A DNA stretch of 59,188 bases from Gracilaria vermiculophylla (taxonomy: Eukaryota > Rhodophyta > Florideophyceae > Gracilariales > Gracilariaceae): the NCBI GenBank assembly GCA_019155205.2, contig JAHNZQ020003149.1:918348-977535 (forward strand), given 5' to 3'. Positions 22,583-33,901 of the stretch are shown piece by piece. Below the pieces are notes generated by a model. The model was given only the letters and a program-made list of their open reading frames with translations. It did not search any database and had not been told where the DNA came from. How positions within the stretch are numbered: the first letter of the stretch is position 1; the number at the start of each line of letters is the position of its first letter. The translations under genes were made by a program, and so were the position numbers.

Positions 22583-24001
22583 CTACTCTATCAACTTGGT
22601 GACCACACCTGCACCGACCGTCCTGCCTCCTTCCCGGACGGCGAACCTCAGACCCTCAGTCATCGCAACCTTGCTAAGAATTTCTGCTTGGCAAGTGACA
22701 TTATCTCCTGGCATTACCATCTGGATATCGTCAGGGAGGATAAACTTGCCAGTAACATCGGCCGTTCTAACATAGAATTGTGGACTGTAGTTAGAGAAGA
22801 AAGGCTTGTGCCGGCCTCCTTCCTCCTTAGTTAGACAGTAAACCTCGGCTTCAAATTTGCTATACGGCTTCACCGTTCCAGGAGCACAAAGAACTTGGCC
22901 GCGGTGGACGTCGTCGCGCTTCACACCGCGCAGCAGACAGCCAAGGTTGTCTCCGGCTTGTCCCACATCAAGGCTCTTCTTAAACATTTCAACTCCGGTA
23001 CACGCAGTCTTTGTGGTTTCCTTGAGCCCAACAATTTCGACTTCTTGGCCAGCCTTAATGGTTCCCTGCTCCACACGACCAGTGACGACAGTGCCGCGCC
23101 CTTGAATGGAAAAGACATCCTCGACGCTCATTAGGAATGGTTTATCTAAGGCTCGCTCGGGTTCCGGAATGTAATCGTCAACGTTGGCCATGAGCTTCAG
23201 TACGGCGTCGCGACCAAGCGTGACGTCGCCCCCTTGCAGGGCCTGCAGAGCGCTTCCCTTAACGATGGGGGTGTCCTCGCCTGGAAACTTGTAGAAAGAA
23301 AGCAAATCGCGGACTTCCATTTCCACAAGTTCAACCAGTTCCTCATCATCAACCATGTCACACTTGTTGAGGAAGACGACTATGTGCGGCACTCCAACTT
23401 GGCGCGCTAGCAGGATGTGCTCTCTGGTCTGCGGCATTGGCCCATCGGCGGCAGAGACGACGAGAATGGCACCGTCCATCTGGGCGGCACCAGTGATCAT
23501 GTTCTTCACGTAATCGGCATGACCGGGGCAGTCGACGTGGGCATAGTGTCTCTTGTCTGTCTGGTACTCAACATGGGCAGTGGAAATGGTGATGCCACGT
23601 TGTTTCTCCTCCGGGGCCTTATCGATCTGCTCGTAGTCTGTGAAGGTGGCGCCTCCCGTCTCGGCGAGCACTTTGGTGATGGCGGCGGTGAGAGTAGTCT
23701 TCAAAGGGAGGGCAAGTGTGAGAGGCGGGCTTGCATTGGGGCAGCGGAGTTGGACGAGGCGGTGGAAGGGGGGTAGGCGGCGGGAGGTTCAGTAACGTAC
23801 CTTGCCGTGATCGACGTGGCCGATGGTGCCGACGTTGATGTGCGGTTTGGTGCGCTGGAACGCCTCTGCGAAGGAGCGCTTCTGGACGTAGCCGGGTGCG
23901 GAGAGGGCCGGAGCCAGCGCGGCGCGCACCAGGCCGGCGCTGACGGACGCGAATCGCTGCATGCTGATGGATCGGACGCTCGCGCTCGCGGCGGGGCTCA
24001 A
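22583..24001 (-). CDS. TUFM: Mitochondrial elongation factor Tu, one intron
   Basis: Two exons: 23801-24001 (67 codons) and 22583-23698 (371 codons), giving 438 residues. The intron 23699-23800 is 102 bases, starts GTACGT and ends AG, and is phase 0. It falls between Lys and Thr of the P-loop GHVDHGKTT. GTPase motifs: G1 GHVDHGKT, G2 RGITI, G3 DCPGHADY, G4 NKCD, G5 GSAL; domains 2 and 3 follow. The first 50 residues are Ala/Ser/Arg-rich ([20 protein letters not shown], then QKRSF), a mitochondrial presequence. The factor brings aminoacyl-tRNA to mitoribosomes. A second ATG at codon 14 is an alternative start. It is divergent from the RRM gene, sharing a 218-base promoter. Confidence 0.93.
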
Positions 24002-24219
24002 TCGGTGCAGTTGCGGACGACGGTGGCTGTCGAAGACGTCGCGCTACGAGCAGCTAATCGCCAGTATCGCGGCCGACATGATCCGCAACCTGTGCCACGT
24101 GGTGTGGCAGCCCCACGTGGCAGCGTGCGGCCGTAGTGACGCGGCCAGCGGCCGCGCTCGATCTCCCTCGACCGCACCGCGTCCTCGCGTCGCCATCGGC
24201 TCCGGCAGCCTTTTCCGTC
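24002..24219. promoter_or_regulatory. Divergent promoter with paired G-boxes
   Basis: The 218 bases between the EF-Tu and RRM start codons contain two CACGTG hexamers, 24096-24101 and 24114-24119, each inside a CCACGTGG context and spaced 18 bases apart. CCACGTGG is the classic plant G-box core bound by bZIP and bHLH factors. No TATA box is apparent. Promoter function is inferred from position. Confidence 0.5.
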
Positions 24220-24987
24220 ATGCCATTGCCTTGCTTCGCAGCGCCGCCGCCGCTCGCGCGGAGTGCGTTTCGGTCCACCTTTAGTCGCCCGCGAAGACGG
24301 CGAGGTCTTCCACATCAACCTCCACCGTCCTCCCGGCTACCGACTCGTCTCACCCAACGCGGCCATGTGACCCCACGCCGACCGCACGCCGCCGTGGCGT
24401 TGCATGATGCCTTCCTGCAATGTGTACAGTGTCTCGCCGTTTACCACGTCGAGCCCGAGGAGATTGAGGGAGTCCCGCGTGTCGTCGTATGCTCCGCCTG
24501 CTTGCATGAGTGGTATGCCAGTGACGACGACCTCATTTGGGGCGACAAGCAGCTCAACGCCGCTTTGGCCCTCGCCGCTGAGCGCGGCGACGGCATAAAT
24601 GCGTTCACTGCCGCGAGAGGGGTTGAGAAGCAGGAGAAGAAGGCCGTCGATGACGGGCCTATGAACGTATTCGTCGGCAACTTGTCCTTTCGCGCCACTA
24701 AAGAGGACCTGTACCGTGCTTTCTCCGGTTACGGCGCCGTGCTAAAATGCGAGATGCCGGTTGACTCAACGGGGCTGCCAAAAGGTTTCGCCTTTGTTGA
24801 AATGGAGAGTCGCGAGTCGGCCATGAAGGCTATCGAATGCTTGCAAGGCACCAGCATAGTTGGTCGCGATATCTCTCTAAGCGAGGCCAAACCAAAACCT
24901 CCCTCAGCAAGAAGGGCTTTTGGAAAGCCCAAAATCAATCGCAAAGCCAAGCCCCTCAAAGATCGCGCCAGCGAACAAAGTGCATGA
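24220..24987 (+). CDS. Organelle-targeted zinc-ribbon plus RRM protein
   Basis: 255 residues from the ATG at 24220; the frame is open upstream to a GTG at 24136. The first 60 residues are Arg/Pro/Ser/Ala-rich with few acids, like a plastid or mitochondrial transit peptide. Next is a zinc ribbon with C68-x2-C71 and C91-x2-C94 (CVQC then CSACLHEWY), resembling MJ0042-type fingers. An RRM follows with RNP2 VFVGNLS near 150-156 and RNP1 KGFAFVEM near 188-195. The tail is Lys/Arg-rich. Likely it binds organellar RNA. It is divergent from EF-Tu. Targeting and RNA partner are inference. Confidence 0.82.
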   Translation: MPLPCFAAPPPLARSAFRSTFSRPRRRRGLPHQPPPSSRLPTRLTQRGHVTPRRPHAAVALHDAFLQCVQCLAVYHVEPEEIEGVPRVVVCSACLHEWYASDDDLIWGDKQLNAALALAAERGDGINAFTAARGVEKQEKKAVDDGPMNVFVGNLSFRATKEDLYRAFSGYGAVLKCEMPVDSTGLPKGFAFVEMESRESAMKAIECLQGTSIVGRDISLSEAKPKPPSARRAFGKPKINRKAKPLKDRASEQSA

Positions 24988-26847
24988 ACCCGTGAAATGC
25001 ATTATTTGTTGCCAACAGAATTTTTTTTTACAGATCACCCTCTGCGACACAATCGTTGTTGATTCGTAGTTAATGTCATCAGTAACCAATATCTTTCACA
25101 TGATCGGGAACAATGCAAGTCAAAATTTCAACTCACTTCCACCGCCAAGATTCTATTTCATTTTTTGCAGGAATAACAACAGTTAATTGAGATGTGACAT
25201 CTAAAAGTAATCTGTGTACAGTACAAAGGCACCGTCTTACGAAGAAACAAGTACTCTTTGGTTCTTTTGAAAACTACCGGGAATGTTGCAATATGATTCG
25301 GAACTGCGGAAGAAGCCGGGCCTCAGATAGAAGCTCTGTGGGCGAGACGCATCATGCTGGGTGTCGTACAGCTAAAACTTGCGACTTCGTCGTACACGAA
25401 GAAAAGCTACACAGAGCATCCGAGTGCGGGATATCAAAACAGGTTCTTCGCAGACCATGATTCTCGCTTCAACGCTGGGAGCGAACTATCTATTTTGACA
25501 CGGTTCTCCGCCGCAATCGTTTTTTTTTTGTTGTTGCGGTATTCTGATCTACGTGGTGGCGCTTGCTGATTTCTTCTGACGTGTGTGGACTGCCGAGCGA
25601 TCTTCAACATGTACAACGCTTTTTAGAGAACGTCAAGAACAACCATCTACGCACCAGTGGCAGTCTTACCCTCACCGTATCATTTTCGCAGCAGGAAGAA
25701 AGTCCCTTGCCTCGAAGCCCTCACCGAACATCCTTGTCTATTTTTGGTATATTTCAGGTTACTCACGAACAACGGCGATCAGGGAATTTATTGAGAGAGA
25801 GAGTGACAGCTATCTTAGTCCAAAGCTGATACATATCTGTTGCTAATTGAACTAGATCGGTCTTGGATTTTCGTTCCTCCATTCTGATGCTTGGTACATC
25901 ATCAACAGCATTGAACTCGTACTTGCTCTTACTTCCTCGTTTGTCTTCCATGATACGCGTCACAACTTTTGGATACTAGTTTTATTCTTCACTTGTCTAC
26001 TTGACATAGGAAATGGATTCTTCGTATCTTTCGAATTTGCCGGACTAGTTTTTTGTTCCCCCCGTAATAATGTTCGCTGTAGTTCTATTTGCATTCGATC
26101 TTAGTATGCAGCGAAAAGCAGTAGACAAAGCGATATAAGATTCAAACACAAAGGCATTCTTTCTCTTTACTATGTTCGGACGTCCCTTGCTGTGCAACAA
26201 CAGGACCCTTTCAGGCCGGGAGGGTCAACATATCAACATTCGAAGAAGTCAGGATCTGCCTTTTTTGGCTCACGCCTGGCAAGTACTGAACATTACAGTG
26301 CGTAATTGTGTTAGCAACGAGGCACTTGGTGGAGACGATCGTGGTTTGTACTATGTTGCATATTGATGAAGGTTTCCTTTTTGCCACGAAAGATTTAGTA
26401 CATGCAAGAGGTTTCCTTGTGCTGATACAAAGAAGTGCAAAACAGGCACTGTGAAATAGATATCTTTTTCTTCCTATGCATGGTTCACTCGTGTCAATAC
26501 TGGAGGCGCTACAACTTTTCTCGTTTTGGGAACTAACTGACTAGAAACAGTTCATGAATAACGTAGGTATTACCTAATGAAGTCTTGGACCCCCTTCGCT
26601 CTGAAATCAACACCTCCGCGAGTCAATGACCGGACATTTCATTACCGCAATCCAGAACCACCCACTTGCCGCCAGCTGAAGTGTTCCGAGATAATTACCA
26701 ATAGCACTCACCTTTCGCATACTTCCTACTTATACCCGCCCTACGAAACGAATTCCAAAGTCCATGCTATACTTGTTCGTCACAGATAGTTTAGCAGGCT
26801 CTGCGTCATCTACATCAGCAGGGGTTGTAACGTTCTAAATCCAAGAT
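24988..26847. other. Gene-poor spacer
   Basis: About 1.9 kb, AT-rich toward the right. Only short frames in both strands; nothing recognisable and no clear repeat. Confidence 0.45.
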
Positions 26848-28476
26848 ATGTTCCAACTAACTCTAACTTTAATAGCGTTCGCGCTTTGCGCTCTCCATCC
26901 CCATGTTGCCTACGTGTATGGAGCCGTCTTTCCCTCTCCCTCCCGTTCTCATGAAGCTTCCTACACAAGTAACGAGGATGCAATTTCCCCAGGGAATCTG
27001 ATTTCCTCCGATTCGATTCCTCAACGTAGTTTCTTCTTCGATCATCATCCTTCTCCATCATCTTCAGCTACTCCCGTTCCCTCTTACTTGTCTGCTATAA
27101 TCAATTCGCCGACGCCCTCTCAGTTCTTTCCATATGTGAGCACGAATGACAACATACTGTCAAACGGTACTGCTTCCAAAAGTTCACAGGTTTCTCCTGC
27201 TGGCAGTGTACCCCAAACAAATGCGGATGAAAGCAACACTGATAATTCATCAATCTTTTTCGCTTCTTCTCGACCTGAATCGACACCAATTCAAAGCTCA
27301 TCAAGTCCGTTCATGGAGCGCATCATCGCATCCTTACATCGCTCCTCGAAAGGGCAACCCCGACATCGTCAAGAACTATCCCAAACCCCTCTTTTTTCTC
27401 TGATCGACGATAATCAGCAATCTGGTTTGCTGGACCCTACCGTCGACGAACCCCTTCCGTCGTCTTCGGTTTCCGTTATCGAGAGATACAACTCCAGAGA
27501 CCGGCCTGAGAGTGAAAGCACAGAAAGCCGCGCCGATGAAGCCGCTCCGAGCCCGATCGGAACACTTGCCAGGAGGATTGCGGATATTAGTCGGAGAGAT
27601 GCCATGAGATACTCGGAGACTATTTCGACATCTACAAGAACCAGCACACCCTTACCGCCCGCACTGAAGGGTTTCGAGCGACAGAACGGGAATGCCCGTT
27701 TCGACGTTCGTTTCCAAGAGAGTGTTCATGCCTCTGGTCTTCAGAGGCCAACAACGACCCCACCTGCCTTCCGGGAACGGATCACAGTTGGAAATTATTT
27801 TCACGTCGCAACACCGGACAGCGTCCTGGAAGACTCAGTGCAGGACAGCCCACCGCCGTCCGACTCCCTTGATATTCAAAAGTACGTCAAGACGGAAATC
27901 CTCCGGCGCACCGTGACTCCCTCTCCTGCCTCACCAAGAAACGATGGCGAAGCAGCTTATCAACATCTACTTGATCATAGAAAAACGAGGCAACTATCTA
28001 GCACTCTGAACGACATCATTCTGCGCACCAAGAGAAGCATTTCGTCTATTTCATCGCGAATGAATGGCCCAAGCCTACCACTTTTCGCAAATGTCCGCAA
28101 AGGTGGCGCGACTTTTCTCGAAATCGAGAGCTCTGCTTCACCCTTGTTAACTAGTTCAGAAGATTTGACGCAAGATACTGGCCGCATAACGATGGAAGCA
28201 ATGGCGAGCAACATTCCTGTGGCCAATACAGTCGCACCGTCTGATGAGGAGGATTATTGCGAGTCGGTCAAGCAGTGCATGTGCGCTACTATCCAACGCA
28301 ATTTGCTCAGCCCCACGCTGATATCGTACTGCAATGATCTCGACGAGCTGACTGCTTCGGTTTGTGAGCAGTCCAGAGAAGCGCATATATTTTTCGAGTT
28401 CTTTAGAAAGGCGGAGGGTGTTGAGGGCTTCGCTCTGGTGAACGAATGTGCGCCAGATATAGTAGATTTGTGGTAG
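26848..28476 (+). CDS. Secreted Ser/Thr/Pro-rich protein, C-terminal Cys module
   Basis: 542 residues from an ATG with a signal peptide (about residues 1-25, LTLIAFALCALHPHVAYVYG). Residues 30-460 are low-complexity, rich in Ser, Thr, Pro and Asn, with many possible O-glycosylation sites and a few N-x-S/T sites. Apart from one Cys in the signal peptide, all six Cys lie in the last 72 residues (471, 477, 479, 495, 506, 534), suggesting one compact disulfide-bonded domain on a glycosylated stalk. There is no second membrane segment or GPI-like tail. I do not recognise the family; a wall or surface protein is plausible and would be a substrate type for the O-mannosyltransferase at 17169. Confidence 0.68.
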   Translation: MFQLTLTLIAFALCALHPHVAYVYGAVFPSPSRSHEASYTSNEDAISPGNLISSDSIPQRSFFFDHHPSPSSSATPVPSYLSAIINSPTPSQFFPYVSTNDNILSNGTASKSSQVSPAGSVPQTNADESNTDNSSIFFASSRPESTPIQSSSSPFMERIIASLHRSSKGQPRHRQELSQTPLFSLIDDNQQSGLLDPTVDEPLPSSSVSVIERYNSRDRPESESTESRADEAAPSPIGTLARRIADISRRDAMRYSETISTSTRTSTPLPPALKGFERQNGNARFDVRFQESVHASGLQRPTTTPPAFRERITVGNYFHVATPDSVLEDSVQDSPPPSDSLDIQKYVKTEILRRTVTPSPASPRNDGEAAYQHLLDHRKTRQLSSTLNDIILRTKRSISSISSRMNGPSLPLFANVRKGGATFLEIESSASPLLTSSEDLTQDTGRITMEAMASNIPVANTVAPSDEEDYCESVKQCMCATIQRNLLSPTLISYCNDLDELTASVCEQSREAHIFFEFFRKAEGVEGFALVNECAPDIVDLW

Positions 28477-30859
28477 AATCTGTCTACCCGATCTTTTGCA
28501 AACGCTAAGAACGAACAAGATATCATAATGCGTGGCCGCGGAACACCTGCGAGTTGCAGTCAGATTTTGCGTAGCAATCACTGTAACCGCAGCATATCTA
28601 TAAAGCAGCCGGTCAAAAAAGCGGCATAGGGGGTTGTAGCTTTCTGGAGGAAAGAGAAATATCTGTCGTTAATCTCTGAGATAGATCTCTGCTGCATCCA
28701 CAACAAAGAAGAAGATAGACAAAATAGTGAACACAATTTCAACTTATCTCGCACGCAATGCTTTTTTTTCTTAAACGTGTTTTTATGTTGAACTTGAACG
28801 TGGCGTGCTGTGCTCTCGGTCGTCTAATACTCGGGTATACAAGCCAATTAGCCTTCGTAAGGAAAGAGAAATATGTGTACGATAGATTTCTGTTGTTCTA
28901 GGAATTGGAGCCCAGCGTCCACAATAAAGAAGAGTAAGAAGCCATTCTTGAAGTTTAATGGCGATTGCTGTTTGAGAGTAGAAATTGACTTTCACCAACC
29001 AGTAAACGTCACCATGTGACGGCTCGCGGGTGCTGCGATTGTCGTCGACTTTTGATGCAATGCATGACGCTGGGCTTTGGTTTCGAACCCAATTTTAAGT
29101 AATGGAATCAGTTTTGAGTCCCGAGAGCCTCCGGTATTTCAAGTGCTTCGAACGTTACCCTACAGAGAAAAGTCACCGTGGCGCTATGCTTGACAGATTA
29201 TGAATATGGAAGCCGTCATGGTTTTTGGTCTCCTTCCAGCGTTAAAGTTAGAATGACCTGTAGAGGCACATTCATATTCTCTCCTCATGAGGGGTGACAG
29301 GCCACAATAAACTAGAAAAAGAACGCATCTTAACAGGGAAGCCATTGAGGAACTTTACGCGATTGTCGTGCAAGCATCCTGCTCAGTCGGTCAGTGATGG
29401 TCGCCAGCCGAGAAAGGCTGAGTTTGTAAATAGACGTCCGGATAGTTTCGCACGTGCATCATACAGTCTTTGACCTACTACATATTCCTGAGGCCAATCG
29501 ACAATGAGCGAGGTCGGCGCGGTGAGCAAGCCTATGGTTCAACGCAGTGGGAACAATCCTGTGGGCAACGAGATGCACTTTACATGTGGCACATGGTGCA
29601 TAGAGCACGACGTGAAGACCATATCAAGTATCGGCGATCGAACGTCAAGCTGATCAACAGTGTAAAGATACAGTACAGACTAAAGAGCTTGCTTACAGAG
29701 ATAAAAACCACGCTTTGTTTTGCGAAACTTCCCGTCATAGATTTCATGCGACTGTATAACAGGTGTGAGTTGCTTAACACCCATATCGTCTTTAGCATGG
29801 CTAATGCCCCGCTGGGTATCGCCCGACGGATGGATAGTCGTGTCAATGACTACATTCTATCGTGATTGCGGGCTAAGAGCGCAATGTATACCAGTGGAGG
29901 CAATGCAATCTGTGTCTTGCAACGACCACCATCTATCGTTTAAAGAACATATGCACGTGCTCCCTATGGTAACTCTGCATTATTTGCACTCGAAATGGTA
30001 GGCGCGGGCAATTTTCCAGTCCCGACTGCACGCGTTTCGCCATGTACAAAGCATCGAGACTTTGCGTCGAGGTGGGCTTGCCACGAGAGGCGGAACCCGT
30101 GCATCATTCGGGCACATACGGTTTCTCCAGCATCCACCTGTTTAGATTGAGTCCAAATATATACCTTTGACGACTGCAGTGCGCAGCCTGGGACAACATT
30201 TGCACCTCCAACTGGAACGCATTGCAGAGCATAACAGAGCGTGTGCGCCACGTGAGAAGCTCGGTTTTTGTTGCACATCTTCGTGTGTCAAACGAGAACT
30301 GTACAACAATACACTCTTTGGTCCCGAGCACGGGCAACAAGCTATGCAACAGTCACCATTAGTAAATAATCTGCGGCATTTCAGGGGCCCCCACGTCGAC
30401 ACTCGCGAACAAACCTGACGTTTCAAGTGTTAAGCGACATCACCACTGGTACCTGTTTCTTGTGCTGATGTACGTGTATTGTGGCTTGTCTATTGAAAGA
30501 ACGTGCCTCTTCTCTGTGTGGCCCTCATGATGCGCCTGCCGCGCTGGTCTTCCAATACCTTCCATGGCATAAGGGACCTTTGTCCCACAAATCCGCTCAT
30601 TATCACCCATTTCCGTGCCTCACCTCATCGACAATGCCATTCATGCTCCGGAGCCAAAGCGGTTTCTGTGACCTGACGCAAAATTGAATTCGCTCAACCG
30701 CACAGCAGCAACGCAAGCACAGGGTGCAGGCTATTCTCATCATTTTGTGCCCCGTTTTCGCCAACGTCAACGGACTTGGGTGATAATGGTGGTGCTGCCC
30801 AATATACGGCGTACTGTTCTCGATTCTATGCACTTTCTCTCTCTCCCTGCGCAACTCCC
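28477..30859. other. Gene-poor spacer
   Basis: About 2.4 kb without a recognisable gene. A 131-codon plus frame at 29470-29865 has no similarity I can name. A diverged direct repeat (28646-28940) is listed separately. Confidence 0.4.
28646..28940. repeat. Diverged direct repeat pair
   Basis: Two segments about 212 bases apart (28646-28722 and 28861-28940) share GGAAAGAGAAATAT followed by a purine/T-rich stretch, then a GCRTCCACAAYAAAGAAGA block near their ends. They are diverged in between. They could be remnants of one duplicated element; no open frame is associated. Confidence 0.4.
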
Positions 30860-33800
30860 ATGGGCGCCCAACCCAGCAAGCACGCTCTCGTCCTCGACGC
30901 TGTTGCTAAATCCGACCCTCGCAAACTCCGCGAAGCCTTCTTGGACACGTCTGTTTCCCCACTCCTATTGCTGAAACCACTTTCCGCCGCAGATCTAAAC
31001 TCCATTTTTCCACCTAGTTCCAATGTACGACACTCTTTCACGCGAAACCGCGCAGCAATCGCCCGTTCAAGATGGTTGGGAGAAAGTCCGCTCCACCACG
31101 TTGCCGAGCAACCAGATACGCGTATTCTAAACGCCATTGTTTCCTTGATAACAGCGTGTTCGGATAAGAAAATACAAACTGCTGATGGGGAATTCGAGAT
31201 GCCGGAAGATGGACCGTTTTCAGTTCGTGATACAGACGGCTTGACGCCGCTGTCTAGGGCTGTCAAGCGACAAAACACACGAGCGATACGAATTTTGTCG
31301 AAAGCAGGCGCTAACTTAAACGAGTCCTTCTCTAACCGCCAAACGGACAAGTCAGATAATCGCACATGGTCTCATCTTCGATTTGCAGCTTCAAAAGGAC
31401 TGCATTTGTCTCTGAAAACGCTGCTGAACTGCGGCGCTGATTTCGAAGCCTGGGGCAATGATGGAAGACGCCCAATTCATCTGGCTGTGGAAGCAGGTCA
31501 CTTGAATTGCATAAAACAACTTATCGAACACGATAATGCTTCCATGCGTCGCCAAGAAACAGTATCCAGCCTGCACTCTCCCCCGAATGTGAACGCCAAT
31601 GAAGAGCAAGCACACGGAAATTCAAAGGACGAGCAAAGGAGGATAAGGGCGATCACAAAGTACGTCGTCCGAGAGTGCAACTACCCTGTTGCGGAACCAT
31701 CTACAACTCGACCTTCGATGGGAAGTTCTGGTCAGACTGCAGTTGGGGACCCCGAACAAGTAGCTGGAACTAGTGAAGCCCAACCAGCTGCCTCTCTTCA
31801 AGATGCCACTGACCCGGCTGCAGAAGTGTTCCGTGCACTGCAGTCTGTCTTTCGGGAATCTTTTCGTGTGTTGTCCTCATCGCGACCTCCAGCCCGTAGC
31901 AACAGAGATCGAGGTGCAAATCTTCTTCACTTAGCTTGTGCCAATGATCGTCCTCTCGTACTTGAGCATTTGTTGACATTGGAAGAATTCCGGGACTCGA
32001 TCGAACACATGAATGATAGCGGAAAGACCGCGGTCTTCATGGCGATCAGGCATCAGTCTTTGGATTGCTTAGACTTGTTAATCAAGGCTGGAGCTCGCGT
32101 CCATGCCAAAGATATTGAAAATTGGACTGCTCTTCATGAAGCTGTTAAAACGAGCGGCTCTCGTGTTGACATCATCAAGTATTTGCTTGAGAATTGTGAT
32201 ATTGACATTAATGCCGTGGATGATGACGGATGGAATTCACTTCACGTGGCTGCTCGATTCGGCGCTTCCGAAGCCGTTGACATTCTTGTTGAAGCGGGGT
32301 GTGATATGAATGCGCAAACAGAGGACAAAGAAACAGCTGTTCTGCTCGCAAGCGCTCAACCGGGAAGCACAGAGGTACTCCGAAAACTTTTGGCTCATGG
32401 TGCAAAGATCAACCTACATCGTAACATGGCTCTGACTCCTACGAGACTCATTCTCGGCAGAAAGGACTTTGACCAGTTATGCATACTTTTGGATCATCTG
32501 GAAACAATGGAACCGGACAGCAGACAGGAAGCTCTTGACCTCGAGTTGCCATCTGATGCCGGAAATACACTTCTGCATCATAGCATAATCGAGAAACAAA
32601 TGAAACCAACACGCAAACTACTGGCACTTGGAGCCGATCCAAACAAGACAAACGATGACGGTGTTGCGCCTTTGCACTTGGCATGCAGCAATGGATCAGG
32701 AGATATGACTCGAGCGCTCTTGGAAGGCGGAGCAAATGCAAATGTCGTCCGAGGTGATGGGCTTGCTCCGTTGCACATTGCCTGCGATAGTGGTCATGAA
32801 GACGTTGCGAGAGTTCTACTGGAGTACAGATGCAGTATTGATAAAGTCGTTCCTCAAGGTGGCAGATATAGTGGGTTTACCCCGATAATGTTTGCAGCGC
32901 GTCTGGGAAACGCCAATATTATTCGTATGCTCATCGAGAAGAATGCACAACTTGACTTGGCCAAAGGAGATGGATTCACCGCTCTTCACCTGGCCGCGCT
33001 TAATGGAAACACAAGGTCTTGCAAGCTTCTCGTAGAAGCTGGTGCAGACACAAACTTATCTGACGAGAATGGATATCTTCCCCTGCAACTTGCTACTAGA
33101 CATCAGCATTTTGACGTAGTTAGCACCCTATTGGAAGCAAACGTGGATGCAGATTGTAGTGGTCCGCAAGGTCTAACTGCACTCCATATCGCATGCTTTC
33201 TTGGAGATGCAAGGCTGATTTGGTTGCTTATAAGGAGCGGTGCGGATGTCAACCAAATGAACAAAGATAACGCCACTCCACTTCACATAGCGGCTGGTCG
33301 AGAACAAGGAAGGGTCAGCATGCAGTTGCTGATGGCCAATGGAGCTAATCTAGAGATGCTGGATAACGAGAGGGATACACCATTGCACAATGCATGCTAC
33401 AAAGGCTTGTATCAAAATGTTCGCCTGCTTCTTCGGCGAGGTGCACACGCCTCTCCAGTGAATGAAAAGTTGCTCACGCCACTTCACCTCGCTGCTGAAA
33501 CCGGAAGCGAAGAAACTGTGGAAGCGCTGCTCAAGTTCGGTGCAGATGTCAGTGCTCGTGACACGAACCGGAAAACGCCGTATCGAGTGGCATCCGAAAG
33601 AGGGCATCAAAAGGTGATGACTTTGCTCTACCGCTCCATGGCCACATCACTAAACGAAATCACTGAGGTCGGAATTTTCAGAGGTCCAGAGAACGGTACC
33701 CCTTCCGGCGACGCGGATCTTTGTGTGATTTGTCAGAATCACTTCAAGGACGGCGAAAGTACGAGGAAGTTGCGCTGTGAACATATGTTTCACGACGAGT

Positions 33801-33901
33801 GCATCATGCAGTGGTTTGGTGGCGAAGATTTGCTGGAACATGACTCTTGCCCCTTCTGCAGAAAACCTGTTCTTTCGCCAGGACACGAACCTCAAAGTTG
33901 A
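30860..33901 (+). CDS. N-myristoylated-type ankyrin-repeat RING E3 ligase
   Basis: 1013 residues from the ATG at 30860; upstream codons of the open frame have no ATG. The start MGAQPSK fits the N-myristoylation consensus (Gly2, Ser6), suggesting membrane attachment. Three ankyrin repeats near the N-terminus are followed by a Ser/Pro/Glu linker (about 235-350), then some fifteen more repeats up to about 930 (for example DGVAPLHLACSNGSGDMTRA). The C-terminus is a RING-H2 finger, about 955-1000, with CVIC, CEHMFHDEC and CPFC giving the C3H2C3 ligand order. The architecture recalls plant XB3/XBAT E3 ligases but is much longer. It should ubiquitinate clients captured by the ankyrin array; targets are unknown. 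Confidence 0.87.
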   Translation: MGAQPSKHALVLDAVAKSDPRKLREAFLDTSVSPLLLLKPLSAADLNSIFPPSSNVRHSFTRNRAAIARSRWLGESPLHHVAEQPDTRILNAIVSLITACSDKKIQTADGEFEMPEDGPFSVRDTDGLTPLSRAVKRQNTRAIRILSKAGANLNESFSNRQTDKSDNRTWSHLRFAASKGLHLSLKTLLNCGADFEAWGNDGRRPIHLAVEAGHLNCIKQLIEHDNASMRRQETVSSLHSPPNVNANEEQAHGNSKDEQRRIRAITKYVVRECNYPVAEPSTTRPSMGSSGQTAVGDPEQVAGTSEAQPAASLQDATDPAAEVFRALQSVFRESFRVLSSSRPPARSNRDRGANLLHLACANDRPLVLEHLLTLEEFRDSIEHMNDSGKTAVFMAIRHQSLDCLDLLIKAGARVHAKDIENWTALHEAVKTSGSRVDIIKYLLENCDIDINAVDDDGWNSLHVAARFGASEAVDILVEAGCDMNAQTEDKETAVLLASAQPGSTEVLRKLLAHGAKINLHRNMALTPTRLILGRKDFDQLCILLDHLETMEPDSRQEALDLELPSDAGNTLLHHSIIEKQMKPTRKLLALGADPNKTNDDGVAPLHLACSNGSGDMTRALLEGGANANVVRGDGLAPLHIACDSGHEDVARVLLEYRCSIDKVVPQGGRYSGFTPIMFAARLGNANIIRMLIEKNAQLDLAKGDGFTALHLAALNGNTRSCKLLVEAGADTNLSDENGYLPLQLATRHQHFDVVSTLLEANVDADCSGPQGLTALHIACFLGDARLIWLLIRSGADVNQMNKDNATPLHIAAGREQGRVSMQLLMANGANLEMLDNERDTPLHNACYKGLYQNVRLLLRRGAHASPVNEKLLTPLHLAAETGSEETVEALLKFGADVSARDTNRKTPYRVASERGHQKVMTLLYRSMATSLNEITEVGIFRGPENGTPSGDADLCVICQNHFKDGESTRKLRCEHMFHDECIMQWFGGEDLLEHDSCPFCRKPVLSPGHEPQS

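Noticed and set aside
29071..29095. GGTTTCGAACCC as a possible tRNA T-arm
   Set aside because: No matching acceptor, D-arm or anticodon arm can be folded around it.
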